From NCBI GenBank assembly GCA_023424585.1, contig JAFADT010000910.1:1-7951 (forward strand): a stretch of 7,951 nucleotides of DNA, written 5' to 3'. Under the pieces are notes generated by a model. It made no database searches. It worked only from the letters and a program-made list of their open reading frames with translations, and was not told where the DNA came from. Positions within the stretch are counted from its first letter, which is position 1, and each line of letters opens with the position of its first letter. Below are positions 1 through 6,102 of the stretch, piece after piece. The translations under genes were made by a program, and so were the position numbers. The DNA is from Pseudomonadota bacterium (GTDB lineage: Bacteria > Myxococcota > Myxococcia > Myxococcales > Myxococcaceae).

Positions 1-52
1 ACTCAAGCCCGAGCGACGGGCCGCGCTGGAAGCCCTGCTCGCGAAGCGATAG
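1..52 (+). CDS. 3' end of an unidentified gene (C-terminal 16 codons)
   Basis: An open frame enters from the left edge and stops at TAG (50-52). The 16 visible residues end in an amphipathic, charged stretch (LKPERRAALEALLAKR) that looks like a terminal alpha helix. The GC-rich third positions fit real coding sequence, and two strong hairpins follow directly, as expected at a gene end. Too little is visible to name a family. Function is unknown. Confidence 0.5.
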   Translation, partial: LKPERRAALEALLAKR

Positions 53-56
53 CGCG

Positions 57-84
57 ACCGCTCCGGCCCTCTGACCGGAGCGGT
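57..84. terminator. Perfect 10-bp hairpin between convergent genes
   Basis: ACCGCTCCGG (57-66) is the exact reverse complement of CCGGAGCGGT (75-84), with an 8-base loop. It starts 4 bases after the TAG of the left-edge gene, so it probably ends that transcript. Neither strand has a T-tract after the stem, so it is not a textbook intrinsic terminator. It could also act as a 3' end stabiliser or work together with Rho. Its position between two convergent stops makes a termination role the simplest reading. Confidence 0.55.
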
Positions 85-92
85 GAAGCCAT

Positions 93-124
93 GGCGCGCG
101 TCCCGGTGCCTCCGGACGCGCGCC
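93..124. terminator. Perfect 11-bp hairpin downstream of the minus-strand 441-aa gene
   Basis: GGCGCGCGTCC (93-103) pairs exactly with GGACGCGCGCC (114-124) around a 10-base loop. It lies 13 bases past the stop of the minus-strand gene and is the second of two tandem hairpins in this convergent gap. No T-tract follows on either strand. It probably terminates or protects the 3' end of the minus-strand transcript, and may serve both directions. Confidence 0.55.
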
Positions 125-137
125 CCTCCCACCGGAC

Positions 138-1463
138 TTAGGTGAGGATGATGCGCGGGCTCTGGAGCGCGCGGCGCACGATGGCCAGCGCCTGCTCGGA
201 GGCGGCCTCGGCCTCCGTGAGGCGGCGCAGGCAGACGTCGCCGTTCACCGCCACGGAGCGCTTCAGGTCCGCCAGCAGCGTCAGCGCCGCCTGGAGCATC
301 TCCTTGCCCTGCGGGGACTCCGCGGCCGGCTTGCCCGCCGCCTTGGACACGTGCTCGGTGAAGCGCTGCACCGCGTCCATGGTCGCGTTCGGGTCGTACT
401 TCTCCAGCAGCGGCTTCAGCCGCGTCGGGTTGATGCGGATCAGGCGCAGCGCGCCGACCTTCTGGAAGGCCGGGTGCACCAGGCCGATCTCCGACATCTC
501 GAACGCGCCCAGCAGCCCCTCGTCCGGCGCGCGGTGCGAGTGCGGCACCACGTCCACGAAGAGCGCCAGCGGATCCGCGCCCTGCTTGAAGGCCTCCAGC
601 TCGTCGTCATCCAGCGGCGGGAAGGTCGCCGGCGTGCCGATGAACAGCAGCGGCAGCACCACGTCGTGCCAGAAGTCCTCCGGCGCGGAGCCCGTGCCGC
701 CCACCGTGGCCACCAGGTGCGTCATCAGCTCCGCGAGCCGGGGGGCGCGCTCGGCCTGATCCGCCAGCGTCTTGCCCTGCTCCATGCGCTGCAACGACGT
801 GACGATCTGCCCCTCGAACTGCTGGCGGGCCTCCGGCGGCAGCGGCGGCTGGGTGCGGCCCAGCGCGTCGCGCACGTCGCGCGCCAGCGCGTCCGTGTTC
901 GACTCCAGCGCCTGCTTCGCCTTGGCCGGGTCCACCACGATGAACTGCAGGAAGCCCGGGTCGAACAGGCGCTGGTAGTCCTGCGGGCCCAGCCGCTGGG
1001 GCTGACCGGCGCCCAGGGCCTGCGCCGGGTTGGCGCCGAAGCGCACCTGCCCCAGCGAGCGGCGGATGTCGTTGGCCAGGTCGTCCAGCCGCGTCAACTT
1101 GCCCTGGGCCAGCGCGTCCATCACCGCCCCGAACGGGGACAGCATGATGATGGCCTCGGGGAAGCCCAGCGAGGCGCCCTCGGGCGAGTCCCGGTTGGGG
1201 AACCAGAAGGCCTGGTGCTCGGCGATGAGGCGCAGGGCGAAGCCGCCCGCCAAGCCCAGCGCCGCGCCCTGGTGGTTCGGGTTGTTCGGGTCGAACCGGC
1301 CGCCGAGCAGCTGGATGACCGCCTTCTCCACGTCCGCCCACGGCGCCTTCGTCAGGTCGACCGGCGCGCCGCCGGCCTTCTCCAGCGCGGCGGAGAGCTG
1401 GAGCTGCGCATTGTGGACGTGCTGCGGAACGGGGAGCCCCTGGGGCTCGGCGGGTTCGGTCAT
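138..1463 (-). CDS. Conserved-looking hypothetical protein, 441 aa, probably cytoplasmic
   Basis: I do not recognise this family. The chosen ATG (1461-1463) gives 441 residues starting MTEPAEPQGL. It has an AGGA motif at 1473-1476, 9 bases upstream. The frame stays open further upstream, to 1760, but that extension runs through the divergent promoter region and antisense into the neighbouring signal-peptide gene, so it is not used. No signal peptide or clear membrane helix is visible. The protein looks mixed alpha/beta and mostly soluble. A Gly/Ala-rich hydrophobic patch (about 66-80, with GAALGLAGGFALRLIAEH) is followed by an aromatic stretch (AFWFPN, 85-90). An acidic PPLDDDELEAF segment lies at about 282-292, and the C-terminal 80 residues are helical and Ala/Leu/Glu-rich. 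Single Cys at 411. The gene is divergent from the large lipoprotein and shares its 89-base control region, so co-regulation is possible. Real coding is likely; function is unknown. Confidence 0.85.
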   Translation of the reverse strand: MTEPAEPQGLPVPQHVHNAQLQLSAALEKAGGAPVDLTKAPWADVEKAVIQLLGGRFDPNNPNHQGAALGLAGGFALRLIAEHQAFWFPNRDSPEGASLGFPEAIIMLSPFGAVMDALAQGKLTRLDDLANDIRRSLGQVRFGANPAQALGAGQPQRLGPQDYQRLFDPGFLQFIVVDPAKAKQALESNTDALARDVRDALGRTQPPLPPEARQQFEGQIVTSLQRMEQGKTLADQAERAPRLAELMTHLVATVGGTGSAPEDFWHDVVLPLLFIGTPATFPPLDDDELEAFKQGADPLALFVDVVPHSHRAPDEGLLGAFEMSEIGLVHPAFQKVGALRLIRINPTRLKPLLEKYDPNATMDAVQRFTEHVSKAAGKPAAESPQGKEMLQAALTLLADLKRSVAVNGDVCLRRLTEAEAASEQALAIVRRALQSPRIILT

Positions 1464-1552
1464 GAGAAAGGTTCCTGTGCGAAAGCGACGCGTTCCCTTA
1501 CCGTGAAAAACGCGTTCGTGACTACGAATTGTGGTCGGTAGGATGCGCCGCC
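1464..1552. promoter_or_regulatory. Divergent intergenic control region with direct repeat ACGCGTTC
   Basis: This 89-base gap separates two divergent start codons, so it should hold the promoters of both genes unless they start inside the neighbouring coding regions. It is less GC-rich than its surroundings, with an AAAAA run (1506-1510) and the AT-rich segment TACGAATTG near 1523-1531. The 8-mer ACGCGTTC occurs twice on the plus strand, at 1488-1495 and 1510-1517. The copies are 22 bases apart, close to two helical turns, which suits paired binding of a regulator. Each copy contains the palindrome ACGCGT. I cannot assign -35/-10 boxes with confidence. The ribosome-binding motifs of the two genes (1473-1476 minus; 1540-1543 plus) lie at the two ends. 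Confidence 0.4.
1540..1543 (+). promoter_or_regulatory. Ribosome-binding site that decides the ATG at 1553
   Basis: AGGA lies 9 bases before the ATG at 1553-1555. An in-frame TTG at 1529 would add 8 residues but would place this motif inside the coding region and spoil the short N-terminal region of the lipoprotein signal. The ATG is therefore preferred. Confidence 0.6.
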
Positions 1553-4500
1553 ATGTCAGCTCCCCGCGGGCCTGCCCGCCAGCCCGCCATCCTCGCCTGT
1601 CTCCTGCTGCTGACATCAGGGTGTGCTTTCGTCGCACCCCGTTTTCCGCAGAACGTCCAGGCGTCGTTCGCCCGGGACGAGATGCACAAGCTGACCACGC
1701 GGTCGCTGGAGGTGTACTACCCGGCCCCCCTGCGCGGGACGGCGCTGCGGGTGGCCGCACGGATGGAGGGCTGCGTGGACCGGCTGCGCGCGGACACGTG
1801 GAGCCAGGCCGAGCGCAAGCGGGTCCTCGTCTACCTGACGAGCGCGGACTTCAACAACGCGTACGTCCAGTCCGAGTTCGCCAGCACGCCGCAGCAGATG
1901 GTGCTGCCCCAGCACATGACGTTGGAGCAGTTCAACCTGCTGGGCCTGGGGGAGACGGACATCGGCGACGTGGCCTGTCACGAGTCCGTCCACTACGTGC
2001 AGATGCAGCAGGTGGGCGGCCTCTGGAACGTGCTCAACCAGGTGACGGGCGGCCTCTTCCAGCCCAACATCTTCACGGAGTCCTGGTTCCTGGAGGGCCT
2101 GGCCACCTACTACGAGGGCCGGCTGGGCAAGGACTCGGGGCGGCCCCACAGCCCGGTGTGGCGCGGCTGGTGGGAGGGCGCGGTGCAGGCCCGGAAGGGC
2201 GAGCTCAACGCCGGCTACTTGTCCCCCGCGCACCGCGCGCTGGAGCCGTTCGGCGGCAACTACCTGAGCGGCATGCACTTCGTGGAGTACCTGGCGCGGA
2301 CCTACGGCGAGAAGCGCCTGTGGAAGCTGGTGGACGAGCAGGGCAGCTCGCTGTTCCCTCCCATCGCGGTGACGCTGCGGTTCAGGCGGGTGTACGGCAA
2401 GGACATCGGGTCGCTGTTCAGCGAGTTCGAGGAGAGCCTCCAGAAGGATCTCCAGCTGCGCGAGCGCCCCGCCTCGCAGCAGGTGCTGGTGCCGGACGCG
2501 GGCTACTTCTCGCGGCTCGCCGCGAACCCGGCCGACGGCAGCACGGCGCTGGTGAGCGTGGGCCGGGAGGAGATCACCCACCTCACCGTGCGCGAGCGCG
2601 ACGGCCGCGAGCGCTTCAGCCGAGCGCTGGTGCGGCTGCTGCCGGGGCGCCGGTGGGTGGTGGCCAGCCCGTCGCTGGTCAGCGGCATGACCTTCAGCCG
2701 CGACGGCCGGTGGCTGTATCTGGTCAGCGCGGACGTGGACTCGGTGGGCAGCTACACGGGGAAGCTGTGGCGGGTGGACGCGCACACGGGCGACGTGGTG
2801 CGGCTGTGGGACGACCTGGTGGGCATGGGCGGCGACCTCACGGCGGACGGCCGGTCCTACGTCTTCGTGGAGGCGAGCGGCGACGCGGCGAACCTCGTGC
2901 GGCTGGACCTGGAGAGTGGCCAGCGCGAGCGGCTGACGGACTTCCAGGCGCACGCCGCGCTGGGCACGCCCGTGACCTCGCCGGATGGGGGGCGGTTCGT
3001 GTTCCCCATGTCCGGCGCGGAGGGCTGGGACCTGGTGCTGCGCGAGCCGGATGGTTCGCTGCGCTGGCTCACGCGGGATGGGCTGTTCAACTACTCGCCC
3101 CGGTGGCTGGACGAGGACCACCTCGTCTTCCTGCGTGAACACGAGGGGCGCCTCCAGGCGCACGTGATGACGGTGTCCACGCGGCGCATCGCCCGCGTCA
3201 CCGATGCGCCGCTGCTGGTGCTCGACGCGGCGCCCGTGGGTGGGGATGCCGTGGTGTTTCTCAACCGCGACGGCATCAACTTCACCGTGGACCGCGCGCC
3301 CCTCACCAAGGCCCTGGCCGAGCTGCGCGCGGCGCGGGAGCCGCCGCCCGAAGATGTCGCGACCGCGCCGGACACGGACGCCACGCCAACCGCGAGCGCC
3401 GCCCCGGAAGGCATGATTCCCGCCGGCCCCCTCGCGCAGGGCACGGAGGCTCAGACGGCAGAGGGCGCAGAGGCTCGGACGGCAGAGGGCGCGGAGGCTC
3501 GGACGGCAGAGGGCGCGGAGGCGCAGACGGCGCAGGGCACGGACGTTCCGAAGGCGCAGGGCGGGGAGGTACAGGACGGCTTCGTCGCCTTCCCTGGCTC
3601 ACCCGCCGCCTCGACGGAAGCTCCCGCGCAGCCGCCGCCCGATGCCCCCACGGCGCCGGTGGCACCGCCTCCGCTGCCGGTCGATCCCGCCCATGACGTG
3701 GACGCGCCCGTGACACCTCCGGCCGTCGCGGGCCACGCGGTGGACGTGCTGACGGACGAGCCCTACTCGCCGCTCGAGGGCTTCTTCATCCCGAACTACC
3801 GCGTCCCCTACTTCTACACGGTCCCCAACGACGCGGATGAGAACAACCCGTTCATCGGGGGCGGCATCTCCATCGCGGGACAGGACCGGCTGGGCTTCAA
3901 CGCGTACGCGCTCACGCTCACCTACGACACGAAGGAAAAGCAGCCCGGCGTGTCGTTCGCGTACGGCAACGCCCTGCTGTCGCCGTTCTACCTCCAGGTC
4001 TCCGGGTCGTACCTGCGCGAGAACAACCGCACGGACCTACAGGCCACCGCGTTCGCGTCCCGCACGTTCTGGACGACGCCGGTGAGCTTCGGCGTGCTCG
4101 CGCTCGACCGCCGCTTCGACGCCACGGAGCGGCGGCCGGCCATCACCACCCGGCTCATCGGCCCGGAGGTCGCCGCGTCGTACTTCGCCGGCGAGGGCAC
4201 GTCCTACGGCGGCACGCAGCGCGGCCTGGGCCTGTCCGTGAGCGGCGGGGTCTTCCCCAAGGCCTTCACGCGCGACACCACCGTGGGCGACCTGCGCCTG
4301 GGCGTGGACGGCTACCTGGGCGGCCTGCCCTTCACCGGCAAGGACAACCTCCAGCTCTCCGTCGCGGGCCGCGCCCTGCCCGGCGCGCCGGACGGACTCC
4401 TGGAGGTGGGCGGCATCCTCCCGGGCCAGGCCTTCCTCATCAACCGCGACAGCACCAGCGACGGCGGCCTGCCGCTCCAGCTCCAGCCGGGCATCGCCTT

Positions 4501-4831
4501 CAGCGAGTACCTGCGCGGCTACGAGGACCACACCTTCCGCGCGCGCAACGTGCTGCTCGCCAACGCGCGCTACCGCTACCGCTTCATCATCGACTACGGC
4601 TGGGCGTCCACCCTGTGGGTGCTGCCGTCCCTCTTCCTCAGCCAGTTCGAGGTGGAGGGCTTCGGGTCCTTCGCGCGCACGGACAACCGGGACAACCACA
4701 CGGCGGTGGGCGGCACCGCCACGCTGCGGCTCACCGTGGGCCAGGCCTACGCCCTCTCCTTCTTCTACCAGTACGCCCACCGCTTCGAGGACGGCTTCGG
4801 CGACCTGCACCTCATCGGCATGACCTTCTGA
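1553..4831 (+). CDS. Lipoprotein fusion: HExxH metallopeptidase, TolB/PD40-like propeller, outer-membrane beta-barrel
   Basis: A 1092-residue envelope protein. Residues 1-24 form a lipoprotein signal: Arg near the N terminus, hydrophobic core AILACLLLL, then TSGC with Cys24 as the lipidated residue; the -3 position is Thr rather than Leu. Residues about 25-305 resemble gluzincin (MA-clan) peptidases. HESVH (143-147) gives two zinc His and the general base Glu144, and WFLEGLATYYE (178-188) supplies the likely third ligand, Glu181. Residues about 310-590 look like a TolB/PD40 beta-propeller, with blade motifs such as FSRDGRWLYL (381-390), SPDG (476-479) and YSPRWLDEDHLVF (514-526). Residues about 591-737 are a Pro/Ala/Glu linker with an 8-residue tandem repeat. 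Residues about 738-1092 alternate polar and apolar residues as in a beta-barrel, contain LRGY (987-990) as in Omp85 proteins, and end in Phe1092, a typical outer-membrane barrel terminus. No POTRA domain is evident. The signature residues look intact, so catalysis is plausible; substrate, and whether the enzymatic domains face the periplasm or the outside, are unknown. The stop lies 9 bases from the stop of convergent nadD. Confidence 0.9.
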   Translation: MSAPRGPARQPAILACLLLLTSGCAFVAPRFPQNVQASFARDEMHKLTTRSLEVYYPAPLRGTALRVAARMEGCVDRLRADTWSQAERKRVLVYLTSADFNNAYVQSEFASTPQQMVLPQHMTLEQFNLLGLGETDIGDVACHESVHYVQMQQVGGLWNVLNQVTGGLFQPNIFTESWFLEGLATYYEGRLGKDSGRPHSPVWRGWWEGAVQARKGELNAGYLSPAHRALEPFGGNYLSGMHFVEYLARTYGEKRLWKLVDEQGSSLFPPIAVTLRFRRVYGKDIGSLFSEFEESLQKDLQLRERPASQQVLVPDAGYFSRLAANPADGSTALVSVGREEITHLTVRERDGRERFSRALVRLLPGRRWVVASPSLVSGMTFSRDGRWLYLVSADVDSVGSYTGKLWRVDAHTGDVVRLWDDLVGMGGDLTADGRSYVFVEASGDAANLVRLDLESGQRERLTDFQAHAALGTPVTSPDGGRFVFPMSGAEGWDLVLREPDGSLRWLTRDGLFNYSPRWLDEDHLVFLREHEGRLQAHVMTVSTRRIARVTDAPLLVLDAAPVGGDAVVFLNRDGINFTVDRAPLTKALAELRAAREPPPEDVATAPDTDATPTASAAPEGMIPAGPLAQGTEAQTAEGAEARTAEGAEARTAEGAEAQTAQGTDVPKAQGGEVQDGFVAFPGSPAASTEAPAQPPPDAPTAPVAPPPLPVDPAHDVDAPVTPPAVAGHAVDVLTDEPYSPLEGFFIPNYRVPYFYTVPNDADENNPFIGGGISIAGQDRLGFNAYALTLTYDTKEKQPGVSFAYGNALLSPFYLQVSGSYLRENNRTDLQATAFASRTFWTTPVSFGVLALDRRFDATERRPAITTRLIGPEVAASYFAGEGTSYGGTQRGLGLSVSGGVFPKAFTRDTTVGDLRLGVDGYLGGLPFTGKDNLQLSVAGRALPGAPDGLLEVGGILPGQAFLINRDSTSDGGLPLQLQPGIAFSEYLRGYEDHTFRARNVLLANARYRYRFIIDYGWASTLWVLPSLFLSQFEVEGFGSFARTDNRDNHTAVGGTATLRLTVGQAYALSFFYQYAHRFEDGFGDLHLIGMTF
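3434..3529 (+). repeat. Four 24-bp tandem repeats encoding (AEGAEA[R/Q]T)n
   Basis: Units run 3434-3457, 3458-3481, 3482-3505 and 3506-3529. Units 2 and 3 differ at one base, unit 4 is slightly more diverged and unit 1 more so. Two decayed units (3530-3553 and 3554-3577) follow. The 24-bp period keeps the reading frame and encodes AEGAEART-type octapeptides at residues 628-659 of the linker between propeller and barrel. Copy-number change would lengthen or shorten the linker without breaking the frame. Confidence 0.85.
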
Positions 4832-4840
4832 GCGAAGGCC

Positions 4841-5407
4841 CTACGAAACGCCCGCCACGCGCAGCCCGTACAGCCCCTCCTCGCGCGCCACCGCGAGCAC
4901 CGAGGAGGGCACCAGCTCCACGGGCTCGATGCCGCGCGCCAGTTGGTCGCGCACCAGCGTGGAGGACACCTCCGCCAGCGGCGGCCCCACGGTGTCCGGC
5001 GCCGGGTAGCCCGCGCGGTAGAGCACCAGCACGCGCGCCATCCGCTGGATGCGGTCGAAGTCCTTCCAGTTCGGAAGGTCCCTCAGGATGTCGCTGCCGA
5101 TGATCAGCGAGAACCGCGTCTCCGGATACCGCTCCACCAGGAACGCCAGCGTGTCCACGGTGCGCCCGCCGCCGGCCAGCTCGCGCTCCACCAGGCTCGT
5201 CTGGAGCCAGCCGGACGTCTCACGGCAGAGCGCCTCGCACATGCGCACGCGCGCGTCGAAGGACTCCAGCTGCTTGCCGAACGGATGGTGGAACGTGGGC
5301 ATCAGCCAGACCGCGTCCACGCCCTGCGTCGCGTGGACGTAGGTGGCCGCCATCAGGTGGCCCACGTGCGGCGGGTTGAACGAGCCTCCGAGCAGCGCGA
5401 CCTTCAC
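4841..5407 (-). CDS. nadD: Nicotinate-nucleotide adenylyltransferase (NadD)
   Basis: This enzyme joins nicotinate mononucleotide and ATP to give deamido-NAD and pyrophosphate, an essential step of cytoplasmic NAD synthesis. The 188-residue length is typical. GGSFNPPHVGH (7-17) is the nucleotidyltransferase signature, with His14 and His17 as the (H/T)xGH motif. IGSD (103-106) and LPNW (111-114) match the conserved substrate-binding region. SSTLVR (148-153) is the C-terminal ISSTxxR motif that binds ATP phosphates. The start is GTG (5405-5407). An AGAGG motif (5414-5418) lies 6 bases upstream and overlaps the TAA of the preceding gene, which suggests translational coupling. It is the last gene of the minus-strand cluster and converges on the large lipoprotein gene with only 9 bases between stops. 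No rsfS, a frequent downstream partner of nadD, is present here. Confidence 0.95.
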   Translation of the reverse strand: MKVALLGGSFNPPHVGHLMAATYVHATQGVDAVWLMPTFHHPFGKQLESFDARVRMCEALCRETSGWLQTSLVERELAGGGRTVDTLAFLVERYPETRFSLIIGSDILRDLPNWKDFDRIQRMARVLVLYRAGYPAPDTVGPPLAEVSSTLVRDQLARGIEPVELVPSSVLAVAREEGLYGLRVAGVS

Positions 5408-5417
5408 GGCGGGCCTC

Positions 5418-6095
5418 TTACTTGACGGTGAGCTTCGTCGAGCGCGAATCGACCTGCAGGACCCGGGGCGGCAGCACCAGGTGCCCGTCCAACCGGAACG
5501 CGGAGAAGCTCAGGTTGCGCTCCGCCTTCTCCAGGAGGCCGCACGTCTGCTCCGCGGCCCCCACCAGCCGGCCCGGCGTCACGAAGTAGCGCGGGCCAAT
5601 CTGCACCACCGCGGGCTCCGACTCCTTGCCGTGGATGAACACCAGCGCGTTGAGCAGGTCGTCCCGCACCAGGTCGTTCTTGTCGTGCACCACGCAGCAG
5701 AGCGTCTCCCCCACCAGGTCCATGGCCTTGTTGGCCACGGTGGGATCCCGGTACGCCAGCGAGTCCCGCTCCGGCACGCGCACGAAGCGCTCCATCACCA
5801 GCCGCCGGTCGTCCTCGGACGCCAGGTCCGCGGGGGCCTCGCGGGAGGCGGGCGTGCGCGCCAGGCCGTCCTGGGGCGCCGCCACCAGCCACTGCGTCAC
5901 GTCCGCCAGGAAGTCCGCGTCCGAGTACTCGCGCCCGCCCCGGCTCTTCTTCCGGCGCCACAGCACCCACTCGTCCAGGTCCGTGTAGCGCGCGCCGGTG
6001 AAGAGGAAGCGCCGGGCGCCCTTCGCCCGCAGCAGCTCATACGCCGCGTCGAAGGCGTCCAGGTCGCCGTGCGTATCGGAGAAGACGCCAATCAC
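5418..6095 (-). CDS. Metallophosphoesterase-like protein with degenerate metal site
   Basis: A 225-residue cytoplasmic protein. The N terminus GVFSDTHGD (3-11) is the first motif (DxH) of calcineurin-like phosphoesterases of the YfcE/MJ0936 type. The C-terminal order also fits this fold: IHGKESEP (154-161) sits where these proteins have GHTHxP, and IGPRYFVTPGRL (166-177) matches the usual GxxxxNPGS segment. The other metal ligands are changed. The GD motif appears as FTGARYTD (32-39), and the GN(H/x)D motif may be represented by VVHDKND (135-141). A roughly 75-residue charged segment (about 45-120), longer than in short YfcE proteins, separates motifs II and III. The start is GTG at 6093-6095, 7 bases after the stop of the upstream gene. 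No good Shine-Dalgarno is visible, so re-initiation after that stop is likely. A catalytically weak or non-catalytic member is my inference; a protein with unusual metal ligands is the alternative. Confidence 0.85.
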   Translation of the reverse strand: MIGVFSDTHGDLDAFDAAYELLRAKGARRFLFTGARYTDLDEWVLWRRKKSRGGREYSDADFLADVTQWLVAAPQDGLARTPASREAPADLASEDDRRLVMERFVRVPERDSLAYRDPTVANKAMDLVGETLCCVVHDKNDLVRDDLLNALVFIHGKESEPAVVQIGPRYFVTPGRLVGAAEQTCGLLEKAERNLSFSAFRLDGHLVLPPRVLQVDSRSTKLTVK

Positions 6096-6102
6096 GTGGA
6101 GG

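Noticed and set aside
351..1541. Plus-strand 396-codon open frame rich in Arg, Val, Leu and Gln
   Set aside because: It is the antisense shadow of the 441-aa gene; its composition (HHVHEERQ, RRQRRLGAAQR-like runs) is typical of non-coding frames in high-GC DNA.
1529..1552. TTG start adding 8 residues to the lipoprotein
   Set aside because: The ATG at 1553 has AGGA at 9 bases and gives a normal short lipoprotein n-region.
1464..1760. N-terminal extension of the minus-strand 441-aa gene to 540 residues
   Set aside because: It crosses the AT-richer divergent promoter region and runs antisense over the signal peptide of the lipoprotein gene; the ATG at 1463 has its own ribosome-binding motif.
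1616..3163. Minus-strand 515-codon open frame opposite the lipoprotein
   Set aside because: Low-complexity His/Arg/Ala/Val product with no motif, whereas the plus-strand frame encodes recognisable domains.
3434..3577. CRISPR-like array
   Set aside because: The units are directly adjacent with no spacers, are 24 bp, keep the reading frame and lie inside a coding region.
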